A stretch of DNA of 9,639 nt from CAYXGE01 sp964464435. Lineage in GTDB: Bacteria; Pseudomonadota; Gammaproteobacteria; Burkholderiales; Methylophilaceae. The stretch spans positions 1 through 9,639 of the forward strand of contig CAYXGE010000068.1 of the NCBI GenBank assembly GCA_964464435.1, written 5' to 3'. Of the stretch, positions 1 through 6,216 are shown piece after piece. A program made the position numbers and the translations under genes. The notes under the pieces are model-generated. The model was not told where the DNA came from, searched no databases, and saw only the letters and a program-made list of their open reading frames with translations. Within the stretch, counting starts at the first letter, position 1, and the number at the start of each line of letters is the position of its first letter.

Positions 1-285
1 GCAAAAAAAGTTGAACCAACTAAAACCAATGAACAAGTTATCAGCAAATCTCAAGTAATACCAAATAAAGAAGTAAAAAAATTGCCTGACCCAAATCAGA
101 CTTACAAAATTAGCTCTTGGTGGAAAATAGGTTCTAGTGATGCCATGCTTAGAAAACATCTGACTGAATGTTCAGACAAATTAGGCGAGTCTCATGCACC
201 AGATATTGCAAAACAAACATACACAAGAGCAATAGTAGTTTGTATGCATGAAAAGGGTTGGAAAGGCCTACGCGCTTACAAATGA
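1..285 (+). CDS. Unrecognised small protein, C-terminal part (5' end outside window)
   Basis: The reading frame is open from base 1 to a TGA at 283-285, giving 94 visible residues, so the true start lies upstream of the window. A TTG at 82 could be used as a start, but the frame stays open to its left and no good ribosome site precedes it, so I treat the gene as truncated by the window edge. The visible part starts with a Lys/Glu/Asn-rich low-complexity linker (about residues 1-30). A compact domain follows, containing a WW pair (40-41), two cysteines (57 and 81) and a C-terminal CMxxKGW motif. A linker followed by a short cysteine-containing domain is typical of exported or lipid-anchored proteins, but the signal region is not visible. 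I do not recognise the family. Its stop overlaps the next start as ATGA, which indicates co-translation with the secreted protein downstream. Confidence 0.6.
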   Translation, partial: AKKVEPTKTNEQVISKSQVIPNKEVKKLPDPNQTYKISSWWKIGSSDAMLRKHLTECSDKLGESHAPDIAKQTYTRAIVVCMHEKGWKGLRAYK

Positions 286-647
286 AATCAAAAATTATAC
301 TAAGCATCCTCTGTCTATTAACTTCAATGTGTGCGAGTGCAGTCGAATGGGAAAAAATCCTATCTGATAATAAAGAAGTGACCTATGTAGATACAGATTC
401 TTTTATGCAAAACAATAATATGCCCTCACTCATTGTTAAAACTTTGCGTGCAGACAACCCTAAACAGCAAAAGGAATTTGCAAGATATGAGTTTATTTGT
501 GCCAAGCACCTATATAGAGTAATAGATGCAAAAGATAAGCGACTACAACTCAGCAACCAAGCATTTTATGCAGTTCCGAGTAATAGTAAGGTTGCACAAA
601 TAGAAAGTCTGTCCTGCCAAATTCATCGAATGGTGGGCGGAAGTTAA
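282..647 (+). CDS. Small secreted protein, surface-adhesin E-like
   Basis: This encodes 121 residues from the ATG at 282, which overlaps the previous TGA (ATGA). The frame could be extended to a TTG at 258, but the ATG start puts a clean signal peptide at the N terminus: Lys2/Lys4, a hydrophobic core of about 5-17 and a predicted CASA cleavage after residue 20. The mature part has a VEWEKI start, a TYVDTDSF stretch (34-41), and cysteines at 73 and 112 that could form a disulphide. The pattern Trp, then YVD, then YE-x-C-x-YRV resembles the small periplasmic 'surface-adhesin protein E' type family. I recognise that only as a pattern and cannot confirm it. Its role is unknown; export to the periplasm or surface is well supported. 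The nearest AAAGG (262-266) is about 15 nt from the start, so translation is probably coupled to the upstream gene. A strong terminator follows. Confidence 0.72.
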   Translation: MKSKIILSILCLLTSMCASAVEWEKILSDNKEVTYVDTDSFMQNNNMPSLIVKTLRADNPKQQKEFARYEFICAKHLYRVIDAKDKRLQLSNQAFYAVPSNSKVAQIESLSCQIHRMVGGS

Positions 648-717
648 CGCTGTATACTTAAATCTTCTTTCAATGATTAAATGATAAGTGAGGGATTTTA
701 GGATGCTTCAATGTTCA

Positions 718-731
718 CTTGAGATCTCAAG
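718..731. repeat. 14-bp perfect palindrome
   Basis: CTTGAGATCTCAAG is identical to its reverse complement. It lies immediately 5' of the terminator hairpin, in the 125-bp gap between two convergent genes. As RNA it cannot fold tightly on itself because it has no loop. It could be a protein-binding site, or simply part of the 3' end structure. No function is assigned. Confidence 0.5.
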
Positions 732-732
732 C

Positions 733-759
733 GACCTCTCATTTTTGAGAGGTCTTTCT
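733..759 (+). terminator. Rho-independent terminator of the 1-647 gene pair
   Basis: A perfect 9-bp stem is formed by GACCTCTCA (733-741) and TGAGAGGTC (746-754) around a TTTT loop, followed by the T-rich tail TTTCT (755-759). It lies about 85 nt past the stop of the small secreted protein gene and 14 nt from the end of the convergent PQQ-type gene. On the minus strand the hairpin is followed by GCTTGAG rather than a T tract, so it should mainly stop plus-strand transcripts. It may only weakly mark the 3' end of the opposite gene. Confidence 0.8.
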
Positions 760-772
760 ATAAAATGAATTA

Positions 773-2569
773 CTATTTTGGTGATAACGAATATACCCTA
801 ACATAATCTCCTTGGGGATATCCAAATATTGAATTACCACCTGTAGCAACTGCAATATACTGTTTACCATCAATATAATAAGAGATTGCTGGCGCATTTA
901 CCCCTGCCTCTGCTTTATCTTGCCAAAGAATTTTACCTGTGAGGCTATCATAAGCATTAAAGTTGCCGTTACCTTCCCCCATAAACACCACACCACCTTG
1001 TGTAACAAGCATACCGCCCACTAATGGCTGTTGCGTTTTGTGTTGCCAGCGTATTTTACCCGTAGACAAATCTATAGCAGATAATAAGCCCCAACGCTCA
1101 GCTTCAGCTGGCTCTGATGCAGCATACTGAATTGGAGGCTCTCCATCTTTGCCGGGACTTTCATGTAAGGTGTAACGAATAGGCGCATGAATTCCCGCCA
1201 CATAAGCCATTTGCTGGGCTTCATCTACGGCAATTGGCGACCAATTTGCACCACCTAATATACCTGGATACAAAACCACCCCTTCTTTTGTAGCCTTGGT
1301 AAATAGATTTTTTTGCGGGACAAAAGCCTCAGATTTCATCAACAATTTACCTGAGGAGCGATCATGAATATAAAGCCAACCTGTTTTACTGGCTTGCGCC
1401 ACAGCGGCAATAGTTTTACCCTGATGTTGCCAATTTAATAACACTGGTGGACTGGCTAAATCATAACCCCATAAATCATGCGGCACTTGTTGATAATACC
1501 AACGTAGCTTGCCAGTATTCACGTCTAGTGCTACCAATGAAACCGTGTATAGATTATCACCGGGACGAGAAATATCATTCATTTGGGGGCTTGGATTACC
1601 AGTGCCAAAATAAAGCAGGCCTAGCTTAGTATCTATTGCTGGCGTACTCCAAGCAGACCCTCCGCCATATTGAGCAGAATCCTGATATTGTTTGGCACGT
1701 GCTTTTTCGGCAGCAACATCACGATTTAAATTTAAACCATCGACAGTTGTTTCAACAAAACTGCCCTCCCAGCCTTGCTCTGGGATGGTATCAAACTGCC
1801 ACACACGCTTGCCAGAGTTAACATCAAATGCAGCTAAAAATCCTGGCCTACCATAACGACCAGTCACACCAATCACCGCACCTAGAGGTGCATCGGCTCT
1901 CGGGTTATCAATGTGCAAGCCATAGCCTACCCCAGTAATGCCCACAATCACTTTACCTTGATAAACCACTGGTGCCATGGCGATACCGACACCCGTGCCG
2001 CCTGTTACTTTTTTCTGGCTATTAGGGTCGTTACTATTGAGCGAATCTTGTCCTTCAGTTGTTACATCTTTTTCGGCAACATTAATATCCCAAAGCAACT
2101 TGCCATTATGTGCATCTAAAGCAATTAATCTTGCATCTACCGTGCCTATGAAAACTTTACCGTCACTCACTGCAACACCCCTATTTGCAGGGCCACAACA
2201 CATATTCCAATCTTTTTTGCGCTCATGTTTATAACGCCATATTTCTTTGCCTGTGACAGCATCTAGCGCGACGACATGGTTAAATGGCAAAGACACATAC
2301 ATGATGCCATTTTGTACAATAGGAGTGGCCTGAAAGCTAGCTTTTACGCCATTTTGATGCTGCCATGCCAATGTCAATTTATTGACGTTATGTCTGTTAA
2401 TCTGAGAAAGTGGAGAATAGCGTTGGTTATCTAATAAACGTCCATAACTTGGCCAATCCTGAGCATCTTGTGTATTTTGTTGTTGCTTGGTAGCGCACCC
2501 TAATAAAAAAGTACTAGTGAGTATGCTTAGCGTAAAAATAAAAGGATAAAATGAATGAACTTTTTTCAT
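773..2569 (-). CDS. PQQ-dependent dehydrogenase-family lipoprotein with altered active-site positions
   Basis: This encodes 598 residues. The N terminus is a lipoprotein signal with lipobox LLGC, so Cys25 would be acylated. Ala follows the Cys, which by the Lol rule favours the outer membrane. The rest is an eight-bladed PQQ propeller. Blade repeats of the type LDxxTGKxxW occur near 102-111, 151-160, 249-257, 348-357, 499-508 and 541-549. The adjacent cysteine pair CCG (124-126) matches the vicinal disulphide over PQQ. GTGNP (322-326) holds the conserved metal-ligand Asn325, and RPGDN (335-339) and GGANWSP (439-445) are also present. By my hand alignment with MxaF-type methanol dehydrogenases, the ligand Glu falls at Gly215 (GVGYG) and the catalytic Asp at Gly368 (PHDLWGYD); Asp370 is two residues on. 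There is no C-terminal cytochrome c domain. The substrate is unknown, and it is not a canonical methanol dehydrogenase. It is divergently transcribed from the lipid operon, so shared control is possible. The fold is secure; activity is uncertain. Confidence 0.9.
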   Translation of the reverse strand: MKKVHSFYPFIFTLSILTSTFLLGCATKQQQNTQDAQDWPSYGRLLDNQRYSPLSQINRHNVNKLTLAWQHQNGVKASFQATPIVQNGIMYVSLPFNHVVALDAVTGKEIWRYKHERKKDWNMCCGPANRGVAVSDGKVFIGTVDARLIALDAHNGKLLWDINVAEKDVTTEGQDSLNSNDPNSQKKVTGGTGVGIAMAPVVYQGKVIVGITGVGYGLHIDNPRADAPLGAVIGVTGRYGRPGFLAAFDVNSGKRVWQFDTIPEQGWEGSFVETTVDGLNLNRDVAAEKARAKQYQDSAQYGGGSAWSTPAIDTKLGLLYFGTGNPSPQMNDISRPGDNLYTVSLVALDVNTGKLRWYYQQVPHDLWGYDLASPPVLLNWQHQGKTIAAVAQASKTGWLYIHDRSSGKLLMKSEAFVPQKNLFTKATKEGVVLYPGILGGANWSPIAVDEAQQMAYVAGIHAPIRYTLHESPGKDGEPPIQYAASEPAEAERWGLLSAIDLSTGKIRWQHKTQQPLVGGMLVTQGGVVFMGEGNGNFNAYDSLTGKILWQDKAEAGVNAPAISYYIDGKQYIAVATGGNSIFGYPQGDYVRVYSLSPK

Positions 2570-2583
2570 AGACTATCTCAAAC

Positions 2584-2599
2584 CATATTAAATAATATG
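2584..2599. repeat. 16-bp AT-rich dyad in divergent intergenic region
   Basis: CATATTA (2584-2590) and TAATATG (2593-2599) form 7-bp inverted arms around AA. The centre lies 24 bp from the centre of the second dyad (2605-2626). It sits between the second dyad and the start of the minus-strand PQQ-type gene, where it would fall in that gene's 5' untranslated region. It could be an extra operator, or a chance product of AT-rich sequence. Confidence 0.4.
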
Positions 2600-2604
2600 A
2601 TGAA

Positions 2605-2626
2605 TAGTATACAGATTTGTATACTA
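2605..2626. promoter_or_regulatory. Dyad operator with an outward -10 box in each arm (divergent promoter region)
   Basis: TAGTATACA (2605-2613) and TGTATACTA (2618-2626) are perfect 9-bp inverted arms separated by GATT. Each arm contains TATACT in the outward direction: 2620-2625 on the plus strand toward the lipid operon, and 2611-2606 on the minus strand toward the PQQ-type gene. A weak -35 for the minus strand, TTGTTG, lies at 2635-2630 with an 18-nt spacer. No good sigma-70 -35 is visible for the plus strand, which would suit an activator-dependent promoter or a different sigma factor. A regulator bound here would cover both -10 regions and could control both transcripts. Only the symmetry and the boxes are seen; promoter function is inferred. 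Confidence 0.5.
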
Positions 2627-2663
2627 GTACAACAAAAATTAGCAACCCCTCAAGGAACAACTC

Positions 2664-3722
2664 ATGCAACAAACGCAGTTTGCCATTCAATTAGCCGAAA
2701 AAGGCCTCATTCCCGATAGCCTTATACGCTACGGTATTCGTCAACTAGTTGAAAAGCGATTGCAAGAAATTCAAGCACAGCAATGTGATGTAGGGGCAGA
2801 CACCTTAACTAGGTTTATTCAACACATGAATGTCAGCCCAATTGCACCAGTTCCTGAATTAGCCAATGCGCAACATTACGAAGTACCAGCCGATTTTTTT
2901 CAATTATGTTTAGGTAAACATAGAAAATACAGCTCTTGCTATTGGTCTGAGCAAACGCAAAGCTTAGATGAAGCGGAAGCATTGGGCTTACAACTCACTT
3001 GTGAACATGCCGATTTAAAGGATGGTCAAGCCATTTTAGAACTGGGATGCGGATGGGGATCGCTTAGTCTTTGGATGGCAGAACACTACCCTAACAGTCA
3101 AATTGTGGGCGTGTCTAACTCTAATTCCCAACGTGAATACATTGAACGCACCGCGCAACAGCGTCAACTTAAAAATTTGCGTATTATTACCTGCGATATG
3201 AATCAGTTTAAACCAAGTGATTTTGGCATTATTCATGCGTTTGACCGCGTTGTATCGGTTGAAATGTTTGAACATATGCGTAATTATCAGGTTTTGTATG
3301 CGCAGATTTATGATTGGCTTAAACCTGGTGGTAAGTTTTTTAAGCACATATTTGTGCACAGATTAACGCCATATGCTTTTGAAGTACAAGGAGATGATGA
3401 CTGGATGAGTCAGTTTTTCTTTTCGGGTGGCATCATGCCTTCAGATGATTTGCCGCTTCACTTTCAGCAGAAACTCAAACTGTTGCAACGTTGGCGCTGG
3501 GATGGCACCCACTATGAGAAAACTGCAAATGCATGGCTTAAAAACATGGATTTTCATGAGAGTGCCATCACATCAATTCTTGCAAATACCTACGGTGCTG
3601 ATTCTGTTGTTAAATGGCGTATGCGTTGGCGCATTTTCTACATGGCATGTGCTGAGTTATTTGGTTACAAACAAGGGCAAGAATGGTGGGTCAGTCATTA
3701 CTTGTTTGAACGCCCAAATTAA
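2664..3722 (+). CDS. SAM-dependent methyltransferase, CFA-synthase / coclaurine N-methyltransferase-like
   Basis: This encodes 352 residues of the mycolic acid cyclopropane synthase superfamily, which transfers a methyl(ene) group from S-adenosylmethionine. An N-terminal helical region of about 65 residues is followed by QHYEVP (70-75) and KYSSCYW (88-94). The SAM motif I LELGCGWGSLSLW is at 125-137, a second motif VGVSNS at 148-153, and SVEMFEHM at 198-205. The QHYE-P/KYSSCY/EMFEHM combination is closer to plant-type coclaurine N-methyltransferases and their bacterial relatives than to E. coli Cfa, and the N-terminal domain is shorter than in Cfa. The substrate is inferred to be an unsaturated phospholipid acyl chain, because desaturase, FAD-enzyme, DUF1365 and Cfa genes follow. 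An amine or other small substrate cannot be excluded. AGGA at 2653-2656 is 7 nt before the ATG. This is the first gene of the operon; its stop overlaps the ribosome site of the next gene. Confidence 0.88.
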   Translation: MQQTQFAIQLAEKGLIPDSLIRYGIRQLVEKRLQEIQAQQCDVGADTLTRFIQHMNVSPIAPVPELANAQHYEVPADFFQLCLGKHRKYSSCYWSEQTQSLDEAEALGLQLTCEHADLKDGQAILELGCGWGSLSLWMAEHYPNSQIVGVSNSNSQREYIERTAQQRQLKNLRIITCDMNQFKPSDFGIIHAFDRVVSVEMFEHMRNYQVLYAQIYDWLKPGGKFFKHIFVHRLTPYAFEVQGDDDWMSQFFFSGGIMPSDDLPLHFQQKLKLLQRWRWDGTHYEKTANAWLKNMDFHESAITSILANTYGADSVVKWRMRWRIFYMACAELFGYKQGQEWWVSHYLFERPN

Positions 3723-3733
3723 GAGGATATATT

Positions 3734-4276
3734 GTGCAAGGTATTGTGATTAACTTTATTGCATTTCAAATTGGTTGGTTTGCCTGCGTACTGGGCGCTG
3801 CAAACGGTATGCCATGGTTAGGCGCACTGATTGCAATACCGATTGTGTTTTGGCATTTGAGCCAAGCAAGCAATAAACAACAGGAAATACGCTTAATCAT
3901 ATTAGCCTTAGCCATTGGCCCAATAATTGACCAAGCCCTGCTAACCTTTGGCTTTTCTGTGTTTCCTCAACATGATATTGCCTCATTAATACTGCCCTCA
4001 TGGATGTTTGCCTTGTGGGTAATATTTGCCACCACTCTGAATGTTAGCCTACGGTGGATGCGTGGCAAAACTTTAGTGGCTATTATTTTCGGTGCCATTG
4101 GCGGCCCTTTAGCTTATTTAGGCGCCAGCAAATTAGGCGCCATCCAATTCAATCATTTTAATATCAGCATGCTTTTGTTGAGTATCGGTTGGGCAGTGAT
4201 TACGCCTTTTTTATTAATGTTATCTGTTAAGTTTGATGGATATATTTCTGATAATAAAGGATTAAATAATGTTTGA
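3734..4276 (+). CDS. DUF2878 family inner-membrane protein
   Basis: This encodes 180 residues from a GTG at 3734, supported by AGAGGA at 3722-3727, 6 nt upstream; no in-frame ATG gives a full N terminus. About five or six hydrophobic helices are visible (roughly 4-20, 27-41, 53-76, 86-104, 113-130 and 145-165). Family-type signatures are FQIGWFACVLGAANGMPWLG near the start, PSWMFALW (88-95) and GGPLAYLGASKLGA (123-136). These match DUF2878, a family of short integral membrane proteins that recurs next to cfa, DUF1295 and DUF1365 genes. No catalytic residues or biochemical role are established. It ends in TGA at 4274-4276, and the following gene starts 8 nt inside it at 4269, so the two products are probably made together and may form a membrane complex. 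Confidence 0.8.
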   Translation: MQGIVINFIAFQIGWFACVLGAANGMPWLGALIAIPIVFWHLSQASNKQQEIRLIILALAIGPIIDQALLTFGFSVFPQHDIASLILPSWMFALWVIFATTLNVSLRWMRGKTLVAIIFGAIGGPLAYLGASKLGAIQFNHFNISMLLLSIGWAVITPFLLMLSVKFDGYISDNKGLNNV

Positions 4277-5045
4277 TTTTACGTTATACACACAAGCACT
4301 ATATGCCATGCTTGCTTTTGCATGTATGGGCTGGGTGATAAGCGTCATTATCAAGAATGTGACCATTGTAGACAGTATGTGGAGCCTATTCTTTCTGATT
4401 ACTACTTGTGTTTATGCATTTGCAATACCTACATTGAGTGAAAGAGCGCTCATTATGATGATACTCGTCGCCATTTGGGCTTTGCGTTTATGTATTTACT
4501 TATCGATTCGTAACTGGGGTGGGCACGAAGACCACCGTTACCAAGCTATCCGAAGCAATAACGAACCGCACTTTTGGCTAAAAAGTATTTATATAGTCTT
4601 TATTTTACAAGCCCTACTCGCTTGGATTGTAGGCTTACCGTTGTTGGGCGGTATGCATTCCGACGCTCCATTGAACATCCTTGATTACATGGGAATTGGG
4701 CTTTGGCTAGTTGGCTTTAGTTGGGAAGTTATCGGTGACTATCAGCTCAAACAATTTAAAGCCAACCCTAATAATCAGGGTAAAGTGCTAAACACAGGGC
4801 TGTGGGGCTTAAGTAGACACCCCAATTACTTTGGTGAATGTTGTTTATGGTGGGGGTTCTGCTTAATTGCACTGGCTGCTGGCGCATGGTGGAGTGTTTT
4901 TGGTGCACTTTTAATGACGCTTTTACTACTAAAAGTAAGTGGTGTTGCCCTACTTGAAAAAGACATTGCAGAACGCCGCCCAGCCTATGTAGCTTACATA
5001 CAATCCACCAATGCCTTTTTGCCTTGGCCAACACGTAAGGATTAA
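4269..5045 (+). CDS. DUF1295 family membrane protein, steroid 5-alpha-reductase-like
   Basis: This encodes 258 residues with about six transmembrane helices. Features typical of DUF1295 include NVTIVDSMWSL (30-40), LRLCIYLSIRNWGGHEDHRY (72-91), and the C-terminal signature GLWGLSRHPNYFGE (177-190) preceded by DYQLKQFKANP (157-167). The C-terminal half is related to steroid 5-alpha-reductases and isoprenylcysteine methyltransferases, where the region around SRHPNYFGE forms the cofactor-binding cavity: NADPH in reductases, SAM in methyltransferases. A membrane-embedded reductase acting on a lipid is a reasonable inference from operon context, but the reaction is not known. AAAGGA at 4256-4261 lies 7 nt before the ATG, which overlaps the end of the DUF2878 gene by 8 nt. 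The next gene starts 3 nt after its TAA, and that gene's ribosome site lies inside the end of this one. Confidence 0.85.
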   Translation: MFDFTLYTQALYAMLAFACMGWVISVIIKNVTIVDSMWSLFFLITTCVYAFAIPTLSERALIMMILVAIWALRLCIYLSIRNWGGHEDHRYQAIRSNNEPHFWLKSIYIVFILQALLAWIVGLPLLGGMHSDAPLNILDYMGIGLWLVGFSWEVIGDYQLKQFKANPNNQGKVLNTGLWGLSRHPNYFGECCLWWGFCLIALAAGAWWSVFGALLMTLLLLKVSGVALLEKDIAERRPAYVAYIQSTNAFLPWPTRKD

Positions 5046-5048
5046 GAC

Positions 5049-5672
5049 ATGAAACTCTATTTATTATTAATTGCTTTGTGTTTGAGTAATATTGCTCAAG
5101 CCAATGAGTGGCGTTTTATTGCTAAGATTGATGGCAAACCTATGGGTGAGCACAGTTTCAAGCTTAGTGATAATGATGGCGTAAAAACTCTGTTAAGTGA
5201 AGCAAAATTCAACGTTAAAGTGTTGTTTATTAACGCTTATAAATATCAACACACAGCAAAAGAAACATGGCGAGACGATTGCTTACAGGCGTTAACCGCC
5301 AACACCAATGAAAATAAAGTCATCACTAAAACCAATGGCAAAATGGAGGGTCAACAGTTTGTGCTAGAAACGGCTCAGGGCAATCAATCATTAGGTGAAT
5401 GCGTCATGACCTTTGCTTATTGGAATCCTAAAATGCTCAAGCAAACAAAATTGCTTAATCCACAAAATGGCGATTGGCTAGACGTTCAAATTAAACAAAT
5501 GGGCAATGAAACCATTACCGTTAAAGGCAAACCAATAGAAACTGAACATTACAGCCTCAATGCAACTAAAATGAAAATTGAACTTTGGTATACCGCCACT
5601 GGTAAGCAATGGGTGGCCTTAAAATCAACCACGCCAGAAGGCTATGTTGTGACCTACGAGCTCAAACCCTAA
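5049..5672 (+). CDS. Secreted DUF6134-like protein
   Basis: This encodes 207 residues. A Sec signal peptide (Lys2, hydrophobic core 3-13) ends in AQA with likely cleavage after residue 18. The mature protein begins with NEWRFIAKIDGKPMGEHSF and is rich in alternating beta-type segments. KFNVKVLFINAYKYQHTAKE (53-72), CVMTFAYWNP (118-127) and KIELWY (176-181) are its most distinctive stretches. Cys78 and Cys118 could form a disulphide in the periplasm. The pattern resembles DUF6134, and more loosely the DUF3108 beta-rich periplasmic proteins; that name comes from recognition, not from a search. The role is unknown. Its place between two membrane lipid genes and a lipocalin gene suggests a lipid-binding or lipid-transfer accessory in the periplasm. 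AAGGA at 5037-5041 is 7 nt before the ATG. Confidence 0.78.
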   Translation: MKLYLLLIALCLSNIAQANEWRFIAKIDGKPMGEHSFKLSDNDGVKTLLSEAKFNVKVLFINAYKYQHTAKETWRDDCLQALTANTNENKVITKTNGKMEGQQFVLETAQGNQSLGECVMTFAYWNPKMLKQTKLLNPQNGDWLDVQIKQMGNETITVKGKPIETEHYSLNATKMKIELWYTATGKQWVALKSTTPEGYVVTYELKP

Positions 5673-5685
5673 GAAAGTACGCACT

Positions 5686-6216
5686 ATGTTAAAACAAATC
5701 AAATCATGCTGTTTTGCGCTTTGTGCGCTGTTGGGTGGTTGTGCATCACAACCACCAATTGCAACCGTGCCGCAAGTGGATTTGCCAAAATTCATGGGCG
5801 ATTGGTATGTCATTGCGCATATTCCTACTATGATTGAAGACAATGCTTACAACGCAATTGAGTCTTATAAATTACTAGATGATGGCACTATTGATACTGT
5901 GTTTACATTTAATGAAGGTAGTTTCAGCGGTGAAGGTAAACGCTACAATCCTCATGGTTTTGTAGTGCCCAATACAGGTAATGCCATTTGGGGCATGCAA
6001 TTTATTTGGCCAATTAAAGCTGAATATCGTATTGCTTATCTTTCTGTTGATTATAATCAAACTATTATCGCCAGAAATGCGCGAGACTATGTTTGGATTA
6101 TGGCAAGAACTGACAAAATTTCGGATAGCGATTACAACCAATTGGTCAGCAAAGTTAAAGACATGGGTTACGACGTGTTAAAACTACGTAAGGTGCCACA
6201 GGAATGGAAAAAATAG
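5686..6216 (+). CDS. blc: Outer-membrane lipocalin lipoprotein (Blc-like)
   Basis: This encodes 176 residues. The N terminus is a lipoprotein signal with lipobox LGGC (Cys19) followed by Ala, predicting outer-membrane sorting. The lipocalin barrel starts with the family's first conserved region, FMGDWYVIA (37-45), holding the GxW motif at Gly38/Trp40. It closes with RDYVWIMART (133-142), the block carrying the conserved Arg that packs on that Trp. E. coli Blc binds lysophospholipids and fatty acids, and a lipid-binding role here agrees with the operon. Which lipid it binds, and whether it stores, repairs or transports it, cannot be read from sequence. A 13-nt gap separates it from the DUF6134-like gene, with only a weak AAGAAAG ribosome site (5671-5677). 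The last 13 nt overlap the desaturase gene. The symbol is used in the family sense. Confidence 0.88.
   Translation: MLKQIKSCCFALCALLGGCASQPPIATVPQVDLPKFMGDWYVIAHIPTMIEDNAYNAIESYKLLDDGTIDTVFTFNEGSFSGEGKRYNPHGFVVPNTGNAIWGMQFIWPIKAEYRIAYLSVDYNQTIIARNARDYVWIMARTDKISDSDYNQLVSKVKDMGYDVLKLRKVPQEWKK

Noticed and set aside
258..281. TTG start at 258 extending the small secreted protein by eight residues
   Set aside because: The extension puts charged residues before the signal peptide. The ATG at 282 gives a normal signal peptide and a classic ATGA overlap.
82..285. Complete small gene starting with TTG at 82
   Set aside because: The frame is open back to base 1 and no ribosome site precedes the TTG, so a gene truncated by the window edge is simpler.
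653..658. TATACT as a promoter -10 for a small RNA between 660 and 759
   Set aside because: No acceptable -35 lies 16-18 nt upstream. The terminator is explained as the end of the preceding gene pair.
1447..2234. Several open frames of 60-85 codons on the plus strand inside the PQQ-type gene
   Set aside because: They lie antisense to a well-supported 598-residue protein with family motifs along its length. They have no ribosome sites or recognisable products and are frame shadows.
773..2569. Identification as methanol dehydrogenase MxaF or XoxF
   Set aside because: Key ligand positions differ, the signal is a lipoprotein type, and no cytochrome cL or mxa/xox accessory gene is adjacent.
2598..2603. 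TGATGA as an ECF-sigma (ChrR-type, TGATCC-like) -35 element for the lipid operon
   Set aside because: Only the first four bases match and no convincing -10 partner is seen at the required distance. AT-rich sequence makes such matches common.
3036..3753. Antisense and alternate-frame open frames within the first methyltransferase gene
   Set aside because: The methyltransferase has intact motifs throughout. The other frames show no domain or start signal.
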